From positions 29,881-93,880 of the forward strand of contig NZ_LGDG01000261.1 in assembly GCF_001279775.1 (NCBI RefSeq): a stretch of 64,000 bases of DNA. The letters are read 5' to 3'. Shown one piece after another: positions 25,091 through 35,306 of the stretch. The first letter of the stretch is position 1, and the number at the start of each line of letters is the position of its first letter. Made by a program: the position numbers and the translations under genes. Under the pieces are notes generated by a model that saw only the letters and a list, made by a program, of their open reading frames with translations, ran no database searches and had not been told where the DNA came from. Origin of the DNA: Streptomyces sp. MMG1533 (GTDB lineage: Bacteria; Actinomycetota; Actinomycetes; Streptomycetales; Streptomycetaceae).

Positions 25091-26353
25091 TCAGTCCACT
25101 GCCACCGGCACGCGGTGACCGACGCCACGTGCGACGGTGCGGCTGTGCGGCCGCGCCGCGAGGCTTGAGCGCAGCGCCAGCAGGGTCGCCAGGGCGAGCA
25201 GTGTGCCGCCCATCGGCACCAGGAACCCGGCGCCCTCCCGGAAGCCGTCCTCCAGCTGCCCGGCGACCGTGACGGCCGCGGCCTGGCCGAGCGCGACCGC
25301 GCCGGTCAGCCAGGTGAAGGCCTCGGTGCGGGCACCGGCCGGAACCAGGCCCTCGACCAGGGTGTAGCCGGTGATCAGGGCGGGCGCGATGCACATCCCG
25401 ACGAGCAGACCGAGGCCGGCCAGGACGAGCACCGAGTGGGCGGCCCACAGGCCGGACGCGGTCAGTGCGAGGGCGGCGTACCCGACGACCAGGCGCCGCT
25501 GCGGGGCGACCTTCCACGCGACGGCGCCGCAGACCAGGCCGGAGAGCATGTTGCCCGCGGCGAAGGTGCCGTACAGGACGCCGTTCAGGCCCGGTTCGCC
25601 GATCGACTCGGAGAACGCGGCCAGCGAGACCTGCATGCCGCCGAAGACGGAACCGATGCCGAGGAAGGCCACGATCAGGACGCGCACTCCGGGGATGCGC
25701 AGTGCGGAACCGTGCTCCACGCGCGCGTGCCCGTCGACGGCGACCGGTGGCTGTGTGCTCTTCTGCGCGGCGAACAGCAGACCGCCGATCAGTGTGAGCG
25801 ACGCCTCCGTCACCAGGCCCGCGGCCGGGTCGACGGCCGTGCACAGGGCGGTGGCCAGCAGCGGGCCGACGACGAAGGTCAGCTCGTCGGTGACGGACTC
25901 GAACGCGGCCGCGGTGGACATCAGGGGCGAGTCCTGGAGCTTCACGCCCCAGCGGGCGCGCACCATGGGGCCGATCTGGGGCTGCGAGGCTCCCGTGGGC
26001 ACGGCGGCCACGAGCAGGGCCCACAGGGGCGCGTGTGACAGTGCGAGCGCGGTCAGGGCCAGGCCCGACAGTGAGTGCACCAGCACGCCCGGGATCAGTA
26101 CGGCGCGCTGCCCATAGCGGTCGGCGAGCCGGCCGCTGTAGGGCGCGAACAGTGCCATGGAGACACCGGTGACGGCCGCGGCGGCGCCGGCCGCGCCGTA
26201 CGAGCCGGTGGTGTGCTGCACGAGCAGCACGATGGAGACGGTGAGCATCCCGAACGGCTGGCGTGCCGCGAAGCCGGGGAGCAGGAACGTCCAGGCGCCG
26301 CGCGTGCGCAGCAGTTGCCCGTAGCCGGGGCGGGAGGTGACCGTGGATGCCAC
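25091..26353 (-). CDS. MFS transporter, 12-helix type
   Basis: A 420-aa major facilitator with about 12 hydrophobic helices. The start MASTVTSRPGYGQLLRTRGA is read from GTG 26353, with an AAAGG-type ribosome-binding site nearby. The loop 2-3 motif is APYSGRLADRYGQRAVLIPG. The MFS_1 fold is clear but the substrate is not. It lies upstream of fmdB with a 67-bp gap that holds the CIRCE-like site. The 274-bp gap on its other side (26354-26627) shows no gene. Confidence 0.85.
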   Translation of the reverse strand: MASTVTSRPGYGQLLRTRGAWTFLLPGFAARQPFGMLTVSIVLLVQHTTGSYGAAGAAAAVTGVSMALFAPYSGRLADRYGQRAVLIPGVLVHSLSGLALTALALSHAPLWALLVAAVPTGASQPQIGPMVRARWGVKLQDSPLMSTAAAFESVTDELTFVVGPLLATALCTAVDPAAGLVTEASLTLIGGLLFAAQKSTQPPVAVDGHARVEHGSALRIPGVRVLIVAFLGIGSVFGGMQVSLAAFSESIGEPGLNGVLYGTFAAGNMLSGLVCGAVAWKVAPQRRLVVGYAALALTASGLWAAHSVLVLAGLGLLVGMCIAPALITGYTLVEGLVPAGARTEAFTWLTGAVALGQAAAVTVAGQLEDGFREGAGFLVPMGGTLLALATLLALRSSLAARPHSRTVARGVGHRVPVAVD

Positions 26354-26627
26354 GGCCCGTGCCTTTCTGCCGCCTGGTAGCGCGGCCCCTTTTCCTGGGG
26401 CGACGGCGCCGAGAGCTGTCCTCTTGCGCGCTGCGGTAGATACCGGCGCCCACTGCGGGGCGTCCCGGCCGCCATACGGTCGCGCCAGCACTGCGTCAGG
26501 CAGAGTTGGTTCGATCGGAATGCGCCTTCATCCTACAGGGATCAAGGCCTGGTGCTCCTGTGAAAACGAGCACCATGGAGGTGTTCACCTGCGATTGACT
26601 GGGGTGTGAACCGTACGAAACACGCCC

Positions 26628-28133
26628 TTAACGGCTCGTGCCGTCGCCGTCCGTGCCCAGCCACCCGGCCAGCTTGCCGCCGCGGCCCACCGCGCGCAGC
26701 CGCCGCTCGGCAGCGTCCCGGACCGGATCCGTGGCGACCACGAGGAGCTCGTCGCCCCGTCGCAGCACCGTCGTCGGCAGCGGAACGAACGATTTTCCGT
26801 CGCGTACGACCAGGGTGACCGCGGCCCCGGCGGGCATGCGCAGCTCGTTGACCTCGACGCCGTGCATCTTCGACTCCTCGGGGATCGCGACGGACAGCAG
26901 ATGTCCGCGCAGCCGCTCCAGGGGCGCCGACTCGATGCCGAGGTCGGCGGCCTCCGCGTCCTCGCCCAGGCTCAGTTTCCGGGCGAGCCACGGCAGGGTG
27001 GGCCCCTGGACGAGGGTGTAGACGACGACCAGGACGAAGACGAGGTTGAAGATCCGGCGGCTGGCCTCGACGCCCTCCACCATGGGGATCGTCGCGAGAA
27101 TGATGGGCACGGCGCCGCGCAGTCCGGCCCAGGACATGAGTGTCTGCTCCTGCCACGGCACCCGGAACGGCGTGAGGCAGAGCACCACGCTCAGCGGGCG
27201 CGCCACCATGGTCAGGACCAGCCCGATGACGAGCGCGGGCAGGATGTCGTCGCCCAGCTCGTGCGGGGTGACCAGCAGGCCGAGCAGGACGAACATGCCG
27301 ATCTGGGCGATCCAGCCGAGCCCGTCGGCGAAGCCGCGGGTGGCGGGCCAGTGCGGCAGCTTCGCGTTGCCCAGCACCATCGAGGCGAGGTAGACCGCGA
27401 GGAAGCCGCTGCCGTGCGCCATCGCGCCCGCCGCGTACGCCGTGACGGCGATCGCCATGACGGCGATCGGGTAGAGGCCGGAGGCGGGCAGGGCCACGTG
27501 CCTGAGGCCCCAGGAGCCCAGCCAGCCCACCGCGATGCCGATGGCGGCGCCGATGACCAGTTCCAGAGCTATCTCGCCGACCAGCGCGTACCAGTGCTCG
27601 ATCGGGCCCGCGGTGGAGAAGGAGACCACCAGGATGACGACGGGGGCGTCGTTGAAGCCGGACTCGGCCTCCAGCGTGCCCGTCACGCGCGCGGGGAGCG
27701 GGATTTTCCGCAGCACCGAGAAGACCGCCGCGGCGTCCGTCGAGGACACCACCGCCCCGACGATGAGCGCCTGGCGCCACTCCAGGTCGATCAGATAGTG
27801 CGCGGCCGTCGCCGTGACCCCCACGCTCACCGCGACTCCGGCCAGGGCCAGCGCAGAGGCGGCCGGCAGGGCCGGCTTGATCTCCTTCCACTTCGTGCCG
27901 AGGCCACCTTCGGCCAGGATCACGACGAGGGCCGCGTATCCGATGACCTGGGTGAGTTCGGCGTTGTCGAAGTGGATGTCGCCGATGCCGTCCTGGCCCA
28001 TGGCGATGCCGATCCCCAGGTAGACGAGCAGGCTGGGGAGCCCGCTGCGCGAGGAGATCCGAACCGCTGCCACGGCGACGAGCAGGACGAGCGAGCAGAC
28101 GAGCAGGAGCTGGTTGAGGTGGTGGACAGTCAG
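26628..28133 (-). CDS. CPA1-type K+(Na+)/H+ antiporter with TrkA-C domain (CvrA/NhaP2-like)
   Basis: A 501-aa antiporter. About 12-13 membrane helices span residues 5-395. GFNDAPVVILVV and the preceding SSTDAAAVFSVLRK hold the conserved ion-binding aspartates of the family. The C-terminal RCK_C/TrkA-C domain (about 400-490) contains LRRGDELLVVATDP and probably gates the transporter by nucleotide binding. The start is unusual: CTG 28133 is preceded at the right distance by AGGGAAGGG and gives the expected N-terminus (TVHHLNQLLLV). A GTG at 28172 would be an alternative, 13 residues longer. Confidence 0.88.
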   Translation of the reverse strand: MTVHHLNQLLLVCSLVLLVAVAAVRISSRSGLPSLLVYLGIGIAMGQDGIGDIHFDNAELTQVIGYAALVVILAEGGLGTKWKEIKPALPAASALALAGVAVSVGVTATAAHYLIDLEWRQALIVGAVVSSTDAAAVFSVLRKIPLPARVTGTLEAESGFNDAPVVILVVSFSTAGPIEHWYALVGEIALELVIGAAIGIAVGWLGSWGLRHVALPASGLYPIAVMAIAVTAYAAGAMAHGSGFLAVYLASMVLGNAKLPHWPATRGFADGLGWIAQIGMFVLLGLLVTPHELGDDILPALVIGLVLTMVARPLSVVLCLTPFRVPWQEQTLMSWAGLRGAVPIILATIPMVEGVEASRRIFNLVFVLVVVYTLVQGPTLPWLARKLSLGEDAEAADLGIESAPLERLRGHLLSVAIPEESKMHGVEVNELRMPAGAAVTLVVRDGKSFVPLPTTVLRRGDELLVVATDPVRDAAERRLRAVGRGGKLAGWLGTDGDGTSR

Positions 28134-28406
28134 CGGCCGTTCCCTTCCCTGGCGCACATGCTTCAAGCGCACGTGAGCTCACGTACATAGGACACGAAGT
28201 GATGGTGCTCCGCACCCAAGTACTTCGTTACCTTACCTAACTCTTGACGATTTCTTGACGCTTCCCGAGCGCGTGATCGAACGTTCGTCCGTTCTGGTTC
28301 CCGACTCCGCGTCAAGGAGCAACAGGCCCTGCGCCTATGGTTGCTCCAGCGCTCAGTCAAATGGACAAGCCCGCCTGCCGCTCGCGTTAGGACAGCAAGG
28401 ACAGCG

Positions 28407-31178
28407 ATGCCCCCCAACACCACCGCCTCTTCGGGTCAGCAGCCCGGCAAGTCCGGCAGGAAAAAGGGGCGCAAAGCCCGCCTGTTCGTCCTCGTCCTGG
28501 TACTGGCCATCATCGGAGGCGTCGCCTACGGGGCGTACTGGTCCATCAGCACCGTCCGCGCCTCCTTCCCGCAGACGCAGGGCTCGATCACGCTCGAGGG
28601 CCTCTCGGGGCCCGTGGACGTGAAGCGCGACAGCTACGGCATCCCGCAGATATACGCCTCCTCCGACGCTGACCTGTTCATGGCACAGGGCTACGTCCAG
28701 GCGCAGGACCGCTTCTACGAGATGGACGTGCGCCGTCACATGACCTCCGGGCGCCTGTCGGAGATGTTCGGCAAGGGCCAGGTCAAGAACGACGAGTTCC
28801 TGCGCACCCTGGGCTGGGACCGGGTCGCGAAGGAGGAGTACGACAAGACGCTGTCGGCCTCCACGAAGAAGTACCTCCAGGCCTACGCCAAGGGAGTCAA
28901 CGCCTACCTCCAGGGCAAGGACGGCAAGGAGATCTCCCTGGAGTACGCGGCCCTCGGCTTCGAGAACGACTACAAGCCCGAGGAGTGGACCCCGGTCGAC
29001 TCGGTCGCGTGGCTGAAGGCCATGGCCTGGGACCTGCGCGGCAACATGCAGGACGAGATCGACCGCGCCCTGATGACCAGCCGCCTGGGCCCCAAGCAGA
29101 TCGCCGACCTGTACCCGGAGTACCCGTACAGCCGGAACCGGACGATCGTCCAGCAGGGCCAGTACGACGAGCTCACCGGGACCTTCGCGGGAAGCGGGGG
29201 CACGTCCGCCGGCGGCACGTCCACGAGCGGCACGAGCGGCACCGCGACGGGCACCTCGTCGTCCACGGCCGGTTCCGCCCTGGAGAGCCAGCTGTCGGGC
29301 CTCCAGAACGTCCTGGACGACGTCCCCACCGCCGTCGGAGTGAACGGCAACGGCATCGGCTCGAACTCCTGGGTCGTGGCCGGGAAGTACACCATCACCG
29401 GCAAGCCGCTGCTGGCCAACGACCCGCACCTGTCGGCCTCGCTGCCGTCCGTCTGGTACCAGATGGGCCTGCACTGCCGCACCGTCTCCAGCAAGTGCCA
29501 GTACGACGTCACCGGCTACACCTTCGCGGGCATGCCCGGCGTGATAATCGGCCACAACCAGGACATCGCCTGGGGCATGACCAACTCCGGCGTCGACGTC
29601 ACCGACCTCTACCTGGAGAAGCTCTCCGGCGAGGGTTACCTGTACGACGGCAAGGTGAAGCCCTTCACCACCCGCGAGGAGACCATCAAGGTCGCCGGCG
29701 GCGCCTCCAAGAAGATCGTCGTCCGGGAGACCAACAACGGACCCCTGCTGTCCGACCGCGACGACGAGCTCGTGAAGGTCGGCAAGAAGGCCACGGTCGA
29801 CACCTCCGCACCCGACCGCGGCGACGGCTACGGCATCGCCCTGCGCTGGACCGCGCTGGACCCGGGCACCTCCATGGACGCCGTCTTCGCGATGGACAAG
29901 GCGACCGACTGGAACGGCTTCCGCAAGGCCGCGGCCCTCTTCGACGTGCCCTCGCAGAACCTCGTCTACGCCGACACCGAGGACAACATCGGCTACACGC
30001 TGCCCGGACGCATCCCCACGCGCGCGGAGGGCGACGACGGCTCCATCCCGGCGCCGGGCTGGAACTCGAAGTACAAGTGGACCGGCTACATCAAGCAGGA
30101 CGAGCTGCCCTACGAGTACAACCCGGAGCGCGGCTACATCGTCACCGCCAACCAGGCCGTGATCGACCAGGACAAGTACCCCTACACGCTCACCACGGAC
30201 TGGGGCTACGGCACCCGCAGCCAGCGCATCACCGACCTGATCGAACAGAAGATCAAGGGCGGCGGCAAGATCTCCACCGACGACATGCGCCAGATGCAGC
30301 TGGACAACAGCAGCGAGATCGCCAAGCTGCTCGTGCCCAAGCTGCTGAAGATCGACCTCGACGACCCCAACGTCCGTGAGGCGCAGGAACTCCTCGAGGG
30401 CTGGGACTACACCCAGGACGCCGACTCGGCGGCCGCCGCCTACTTCAACTCGGTCTGGCGCAACATCCTCAAGCTCGCCTTCGGCAACAAGCTGCCCAAG
30501 GAGCTGCGGGTCAAGGGGCAGTGCCTGTGGGTCGACCCGGTCAGCACCACCGGCCCCGTCGACGAGACCGGCAAGGTGCGTGAGTGCGGCCAGCGCGACG
30601 CCGACCAGGCGCAGCCCGACGGTGGCGACCGCTGGTTCGAGGTGGTCCGCAACCTCATGGACGACCAGAAGAGCGACTGGTGGACGACGCCCGATTCGGG
30701 CAACCGCGTCGGCGCCGTCAAGAACCGCGACAAGCTGTTCGAGCGCGCCATGGTCGACGCCCGCTGGGAGCTGACCGCCAAGCTCGGCAAGGACATCGAC
30801 ACCTGGAGCTGGGGTCGGCTGCACCGCCTGTTCCTGAAGAACCAGACCCTGGGCACCGACGGCCCCGGCTTCCTGCAGTACATGCTCAACCGTGGCCCCT
30901 GGAAGCTCGGCGGCGGCGAGGCGGCGGTCAACGCGACCGGCTGGAACGCGGCCGGCGGCTACGACGTCGTCTGGGTGCCGTCGATGCGGATGGTGGTCAA
31001 CCTCGACGACCTCGACAAGTCGAAGTGGATCAACCTCACCGGTGCCTCGGGCCACGCATACAGCGCCCACTACGTCGACCAGACGAGCAAGTGGGTCAAG
31101 GGCGAACTGCTGGACTGGTCCTTCTCGTCCAAGGCGGTCGACGACAACACGAGCGACACGCTGGAACTGAAGCCGTGA
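28407..31178 (+). CDS. Penicillin acylase (S45) family protein, membrane-anchored
   Basis: A 923-aa Ntn hydrolase precursor. An N-terminal membrane anchor lies at about residues 25-45 (LFVLVLVLAIIGGVAYGAYW). The A-chain region has YGIPQIYASSDADLFMAQGY near residue 75. A Ser/Gly/Thr-rich linker at about 262-295 precedes the autocleavage site GIGSNSWVV, where Ser319 becomes the nucleophile of the B chain. GKPLLANDPHL follows, as in the family. It would cleave amide bonds of acylated substrates, possibly beta-lactams or acyl-homoserine lactones, outside the membrane; the substrate is unknown. A strong terminator follows. Confidence 0.9.
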   Translation: MPPNTTASSGQQPGKSGRKKGRKARLFVLVLVLAIIGGVAYGAYWSISTVRASFPQTQGSITLEGLSGPVDVKRDSYGIPQIYASSDADLFMAQGYVQAQDRFYEMDVRRHMTSGRLSEMFGKGQVKNDEFLRTLGWDRVAKEEYDKTLSASTKKYLQAYAKGVNAYLQGKDGKEISLEYAALGFENDYKPEEWTPVDSVAWLKAMAWDLRGNMQDEIDRALMTSRLGPKQIADLYPEYPYSRNRTIVQQGQYDELTGTFAGSGGTSAGGTSTSGTSGTATGTSSSTAGSALESQLSGLQNVLDDVPTAVGVNGNGIGSNSWVVAGKYTITGKPLLANDPHLSASLPSVWYQMGLHCRTVSSKCQYDVTGYTFAGMPGVIIGHNQDIAWGMTNSGVDVTDLYLEKLSGEGYLYDGKVKPFTTREETIKVAGGASKKIVVRETNNGPLLSDRDDELVKVGKKATVDTSAPDRGDGYGIALRWTALDPGTSMDAVFAMDKATDWNGFRKAAALFDVPSQNLVYADTEDNIGYTLPGRIPTRAEGDDGSIPAPGWNSKYKWTGYIKQDELPYEYNPERGYIVTANQAVIDQDKYPYTLTTDWGYGTRSQRITDLIEQKIKGGGKISTDDMRQMQLDNSSEIAKLLVPKLLKIDLDDPNVREAQELLEGWDYTQDADSAAAAYFNSVWRNILKLAFGNKLPKELRVKGQCLWVDPVSTTGPVDETGKVRECGQRDADQAQPDGGDRWFEVVRNLMDDQKSDWWTTPDSGNRVGAVKNRDKLFERAMVDARWELTAKLGKDIDTWSWGRLHRLFLKNQTLGTDGPGFLQYMLNRGPWKLGGGEAAVNATGWNAAGGYDVVWVPSMRMVVNLDDLDKSKWINLTGASGHAYSAHYVDQTSKWVKGELLDWSFSSKAVDDNTSDTLELKP

Positions 31179-31196
31179 GCCCCTGACGGCACCCCG

Positions 31197-31230
31197 AAAC
31201 GGCCCTCCACGCGCGCGTGGAGGGCCGTTT
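31197..31230. terminator. Bidirectional palindromic terminator
   Basis: A perfect 34-bp palindrome whose arms begin AAACGGCCCTCC and end GGAGGGCCGTTT. It lies between the penicillin acylase stop and the convergent 5-formyl-THF cyclo-ligase stop (31236), with A/T tails at both ends, so it can serve both genes. Confidence 0.92.
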
Positions 31231-31235
31231 CGTGT

Positions 31236-31868
31236 TCAGGAACCGTGCCGGAAACGGCGCACGCCCGACGGCGTCACCACCGCCTGCACCGGCCGGTCGT
31301 GCGCCTGAGCGGGCACGCGCTCGACGACCTCGGAGTCGTACAGCAGCACCACCAGCGCGGGGTGTACGCCCGCGCGTTCCAGACGGGCCAGGACGCGGTC
31401 GTACGAGCCTCCGCCGCGACCCAGACGCATACCGCGGGCGTCGACCGCCAGGCCCGGCAGCAGCACGGCGTCGGCGGCGGTCACGGCGTCAGGACCCAGA
31501 AGCTGCCCGGAGGGCTCGAAGAGGGCCATCTTTCCGCCGTGTTGGACGCGCGCGAGGGATCCCTCGCCGGTGTACGCGCCCCAGTCCAGGTCGTTGTCGG
31601 GCAGAAGCGCCGGAAGCAGGACCCGCGCGCCCCGCGCGCGCAGCGCGTCCAGCAGCGCGAGCGTCCCGGGTTCGCTCCCCACGGAGACGTACGCCGCGAC
31701 CGTGCGCGCACGCGCCAGTTCGGGCAGCTCCAGTGCCCGCCCGGCCAGCGCGGCGGCGGATTCCCGCACGTCATCGGCCGTCAATGTGTTCCTCACCGAG
31801 AGGATCTCCCGCCGCAACATTCGCTTGTCAGGCTCGGCCGGACGTCCGACGTGACTCAAAGGTTGCAC
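31236..31868 (-). CDS. 5-formyltetrahydrofolate cyclo-ligase
   Basis: A 210-aa enzyme that uses ATP to turn 5-formyl-THF into 5,10-methenyl-THF, recycling folate. The N-terminal basic stretch LRRE, VAAYVSVGSEPGT, and the C-terminal signature GLAVDARGMRLGRGGGSYDR are diagnostic. The start is uncertain: GTG 31868 has GGAAGGG 5 nt upstream, while TTG 31859 would give a three-residue shorter protein. It is divergent from galU with about 84 bp between starts. Confidence 0.9.
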   Translation of the reverse strand: MQPLSHVGRPAEPDKRMLRREILSVRNTLTADDVRESAAALAGRALELPELARARTVAAYVSVGSEPGTLALLDALRARGARVLLPALLPDNDLDWGAYTGEGSLARVQHGGKMALFEPSGQLLGPDAVTAADAVLLPGLAVDARGMRLGRGGGSYDRVLARLERAGVHPALVVLLYDSEVVERVPAQAHDRPVQAVVTPSGVRRFRHGS

Positions 31869-31952
31869 CCGTACCCTTCCAATACGCTCATATGAGAGCC
31901 AATTAACCGGAGCCTCAGATTCCATGCAAAGGCACCGGATAAGGTTGCGGAC

Positions 31953-32855
31953 ATGACTCAGTCGCACCCTCGGATCAGCAAGGCTGTCATTCCCGCAGCA
32001 GGTCTCGGCACCCGGTTCCTGCCGGCCACCAAGGCCACTCCCAAGGAGATGCTGCCGGTCGTCGACAAGCCCGCGATCCAGTACGTGGTCGAGGAGGCCG
32101 TGTCCGCCGGCCTCGACGACGTCCTCATGATCACGGGCCGCAACAAGCGCCCCCTCGAGGACCACTTCGACCGCAACTACGAGCTGGAATCGGCCCTTCA
32201 GAAGAAGGGCGACGCCGACCGGCTCGCGAAGGTGCAGGAATCCAGCGACCTCGCCACCATGCACTACGTCCGCCAGGGCGACCCCAGGGGCCTCGGTCAC
32301 GCCGTGCTGTGCGCCGCCCCGCACGTCGGCCACGAGCCCTTCGCCGTCCTCCTCGGCGACGACCTGATCGACCCGCGCGACCCGCTGCTCAAGCGGATGG
32401 TCGAGGTCCAGGAGCACCGCGGCGGCAGCGTCATCGCCCTCATGGAGGTCGCGCCCGAGCAGATCCACCTCTACGGCTGTGCGGCCGTCGAGCCCACCGA
32501 GGACGGCGACGTCGTCAAGGTGACCGGCCTGGTCGAGAAGCCCGACCCGGCGGACGCCCCCTCGAACTACGCGGTGATCGGCCGCTACGTCCTCGACCCG
32601 CACATCTTCGACATACTCCGCAAGACCGAGCCCGGCCGCGGCGGCGAGATCCAGCTCACCGACGCCCTCCAGCAACTCGCCGAGGACGAGAAGGTCGGAG
32701 GCCCCGTGCACGGCGTCGTCTTCAAGGGCCGCCGGTATGACACCGGCGACCGCGGCGACTACCTGCGTGCCATTGTCAGACTCGCGTGCGAACGTGAAGA
32801 CCTGGGCCCGGACTTCCGGACCTGGCTTCGCAGTTACGTAGCCGAGGAGATGTAG
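31953..32855 (+). CDS. galU: UTP-glucose-1-phosphate uridylyltransferase
   Basis: A 300-aa nucleotidyltransferase that makes UDP-glucose for envelope glycans, trehalose and galactose metabolism. The N-terminal AVIPAAGLGTRFLPATKATPKE motif region binds UTP. IQYVVEEAVSAG and the later VEKPDPADAPSNYAVIGRYV complete the family signatures. There is no ribosome-binding site, and a TAAGGT -10 box ends 7 nt before the ATG, so the mRNA is probably leaderless. It starts the galU-moeA-moaC-mog-rimJ run. Confidence 0.95.
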   Translation: MTQSHPRISKAVIPAAGLGTRFLPATKATPKEMLPVVDKPAIQYVVEEAVSAGLDDVLMITGRNKRPLEDHFDRNYELESALQKKGDADRLAKVQESSDLATMHYVRQGDPRGLGHAVLCAAPHVGHEPFAVLLGDDLIDPRDPLLKRMVEVQEHRGGSVIALMEVAPEQIHLYGCAAVEPTEDGDVVKVTGLVEKPDPADAPSNYAVIGRYVLDPHIFDILRKTEPGRGGEIQLTDALQQLAEDEKVGGPVHGVVFKGRRYDTGDRGDYLRAIVRLACEREDLGPDFRTWLRSYVAEEM

Positions 32856-32860
32856 CCACG

Positions 32861-34183
32861 TTGAGCAGCGCCGCGCCCCGCACCATCGGCCATGACCAGT
32901 TGTGGTCGGTGGACGAGCACCTGGAGGACATCCTCGCGACCGTCCGCCCCCTCGAACCCATCGAGCTGCAACTCCTCGACGCCCAGGGCTGCGTCCTGGT
33001 CGAGGACGTAACGATGCCGGTGTCCCTGCCGCCGTTCGACAACAGCTCCATGGACGGGTACGCGGTGCGGGTCGCGGACGTCGCGGGCGCGAGCGAGGAG
33101 TTCCCGGCGGCCCTGGAGGTCGTCGGGGACGTCGCGGCCGGCCAGGCCGACCTGCTCCACGTGGGGCCCGGCCAGGCCGCCCGCATCATGACCGGCGCCC
33201 CGCTGCCGCCCGGCGCCGAGACCGTCGTCCCCGTGGAGTGGACCGACGGCGGCCTCGGCGAGGGCCCGGTGACGGGGATGCGCGCCCGCGCGCTGGCCCC
33301 CGACGGCGCCGAGGGACACGTGCAGGTGTACCGGCCGGCCGAGGCACGCGCGCACGTGCGCGCCAAGGGCAGCGACGTGAAGGCCGGTGACCGCGCCCTG
33401 GAGGCGGGCACCGTACTCGGCCCGCCGCAGATCGCCCTGCTCGCCGCGATCGGCCGCGGCACCGTACGCGTACGCCCGCGCCCACGCGTGGTCGTCATGT
33501 CCACCGGCAGCGAGCTCGTCCAGCCCGGCGAGGAACTCGGCAGCGGCCAGATCTACGACTCCAACAGCTTCGCCCTCACCGCCGCCGCCCGCGACGCCGG
33601 CGCCATCGCCTACCGTGTGGGCGCCGTCGCCGACGACGCCGAGACCCTCCGCTCCACCATCGAGGACCAGCTCGTCCGCGCCGACCTCATGGTCACCACG
33701 GGCGGGGTGAGCGTCGGGGCGTACGACGTAGTCAAGGAAGCCCTGTCGTACGTCGGCGACGAGGACGAGGCCGGCAGCGGCATCGAGTTCCGCAAGCTCG
33801 CCATGCAGCCCGGCAAGCCCCAGGGCTTCGGCTCCATCGGCCCCGACCACACTCCGCTGCTGGCCCTGCCCGGCAACCCCGTGTCGTCGTACGTCTCCTT
33901 CGAGCTGTTCGTCCGCCCCGCGATCCGCACCCTGATGGGCCTCGACGACGTCCACCGGCCGACCACCAGGGCGACCCTCACCACCGGCAAGGCGCTGACC
34001 TCGCCGAAGGGCCGCCGGCAGTTCCTGCGCGGGACGTACGCCGACGGCGCGGTCACCCCCGTCGGCGGCGCCGGATCCCACCTGGTCGCGGCCCTCGCGC
34101 ACGCGGACGCCCTGATCGTCGTACCCGAAGACGTGGAGTCCGTGGAGCCCGGCACCGAGGTCGAGGTCGTCCTGCTCGGCTGA
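32861..34183 (+). CDS. moeA: Molybdopterin molybdotransferase MoeA (gephyrin-like, Glp-type context)
   Basis: A 440-aa MoeA protein that inserts molybdate into adenylated molybdopterin. The family features are [14 protein letters not shown] at about residue 58, the MoCF-binding motif [11 protein letters not shown] at about 280, and [18 protein letters not shown] at about 335, followed by domain IV. TTG 32861 starts 5 nt after the galU stop. In Corynebacterium a MoeA homologue called Glp acts in cell division with the membrane protein GlpR. The galU-moeA-rimJ-sepX order here is the same neighbourhood, so this copy may have that role rather than, or besides, cofactor synthesis. Confidence 0.92.
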   Translation: MSSAAPRTIGHDQLWSVDEHLEDILATVRPLEPIELQLLDAQGCVLVEDVTMPVSLPPFDNSSMDGYAVRVADVAGASEEFPAALEVVGDVAAGQADLLHVGPGQAARIMTGAPLPPGAETVVPVEWTDGGLGEGPVTGMRARALAPDGAEGHVQVYRPAEARAHVRAKGSDVKAGDRALEAGTVLGPPQIALLAAIGRGTVRVRPRPRVVVMSTGSELVQPGEELGSGQIYDSNSFALTAAARDAGAIAYRVGAVADDAETLRSTIEDQLVRADLMVTTGGVSVGAYDVVKEALSYVGDEDEAGSGIEFRKLAMQPGKPQGFGSIGPDHTPLLALPGNPVSSYVSFELFVRPAIRTLMGLDDVHRPTTRATLTTGKALTSPKGRRQFLRGTYADGAVTPVGGAGSHLVAALAHADALIVVPEDVESVEPGTEVEVVLLG

Positions 34184-34290
34184 GCCGAAGGGTCCGCGCC
34201 GCTCGACGGTTCGACTTGGCGGTACCGTGTCGCGCACAGCAGGCTCACGCGCCGCACCGCGCCGGGCCCGGACCGGGAGCGCCACACAGC

Positions 34291-34803
34291 ATGACAGTGC
34301 CTTCCCGGGGGGAGACCCCCGGATCCTCTGAGCAGGACCGACTGACCCACATCGACGAGGCGGGCGCGGCCCGCATGGTCGACGTGTCCGGGAAGGACGT
34401 GACCGCGCGCACCGCCCGCGCCAGCGGCCGCGTCCTGGTCTCGCCCCGCGTGGTCGAGCTGCTGCGCGGCGAGGGCGTACCCAAGGGCGATGCCCTGGCC
34501 ACCGCACGGATCGCGGGCATCATGGGCGCCAAGCGCACCCCGGACCTGATCCCGCTGTGCCACCCCTTGTCGGTGTCCGGTGTGAAACTTGACCTGAGGG
34601 TCGCGGACGACGCCGTGGAGATCCTGGCCACGGTGAAGACGACGGACCGCACGGGCGTCGAGATGGAGGCCCTCACCGCGGTCTCCGTCGCCGCGCTCAC
34701 CGTGATCGACATGATCAAGGCGGTCGACAAGGGAGCGGTCATCACGGACGTGAGGGTCGAGGAGAAGACGGGCGGCAAGTCGGGCGACTGGAGCCGGGCA
34801 TGA
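34291..34803 (+). CDS. moaC: Cyclic pyranopterin monophosphate synthase
   Basis: A 170-aa MoaC, which with MoaA converts GTP to cyclic pyranopterin monophosphate at the start of molybdenum cofactor synthesis. [18 protein letters not shown] begins the conserved domain. [13 protein letters not shown] and [17 protein letters not shown] are the catalytic signatures. The start is ATG 34291, 107 bp after moeA, and the stop overlaps mog by 4 nt. The first 20 residues are a loose extension. Confidence 0.95.
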   Translation: MTVPSRGETPGSSEQDRLTHIDEAGAARMVDVSGKDVTARTARASGRVLVSPRVVELLRGEGVPKGDALATARIAGIMGAKRTPDLIPLCHPLSVSGVKLDLRVADDAVEILATVKTTDRTGVEMEALTAVSVAALTVIDMIKAVDKGAVITDVRVEEKTGGKSGDWSRA

Positions 34804-35306
34804 GGTATCGCGCTCTTGTGGTCACCGCCTCCAACCGGGCCGCCGCCGGTGTCTACGAGGACAAGGGCGGCCCGCTGATCGCCGACGGCCTCAAGGGCTT
34901 CGGCTTCGCCGTCGAGGGCCCGCAGGTCGTGCCCGACGGCGACCCCGTGGAGGCGGCCCTGCGCGCCGGGGTCGACGCGGGGTACGACGTGATCGTCACC
35001 ACCGGCGGCACCGGCATCTCGCCCACCGACCGAACCCCCGAGGCGACCCGCCGGGTGATCGACCACGAGGTGCCGGGCATCGCGGAGGCCATCAGGGCGT
35101 TCGGGCGGGAGAAGGTGCCGACGGCGGTGCTCTCCCGGGGCCTGGCCGGGGTGGCGGGGCGGACACTGATCGTCAATCTGCCGGGTTCCACCGGCGGCGT
35201 GAAGGACGGACTGGCCGTCCTGGAGCCCCTGTTGGCACACGCCGTCGACCAGATCCGCGGCGGCGACCACCCCAGACCCGCCGCCAGTAGTGGGGGTGCG
35301 AGCTGA
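34800..35306 (+). CDS. mog: Molybdopterin adenylyltransferase (MogA/MoaB family)
   Basis: A 168-aa MoCF-domain protein that adenylates molybdopterin before metal insertion by Moe[21 protein letters not shown] opens the fold, and [20 protein letters not shown] at about residue 62 is the nucleotide/MPT-binding signature. [14 protein letters not shown] is conserved near the C-terminus. Its ATG overlaps the moaC stop (ATGA), and its own stop overlaps a CTG that may start rimJ. Confidence 0.93.
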   Translation: MRYRALVVTASNRAAAGVYEDKGGPLIADGLKGFGFAVEGPQVVPDGDPVEAALRAGVDAGYDVIVTTGGTGISPTDRTPEATRRVIDHEVPGIAEAIRAFGREKVPTAVLSRGLAGVAGRTLIVNLPGSTGGVKDGLAVLEPLLAHAVDQIRGGDHPRPAASSGGAS

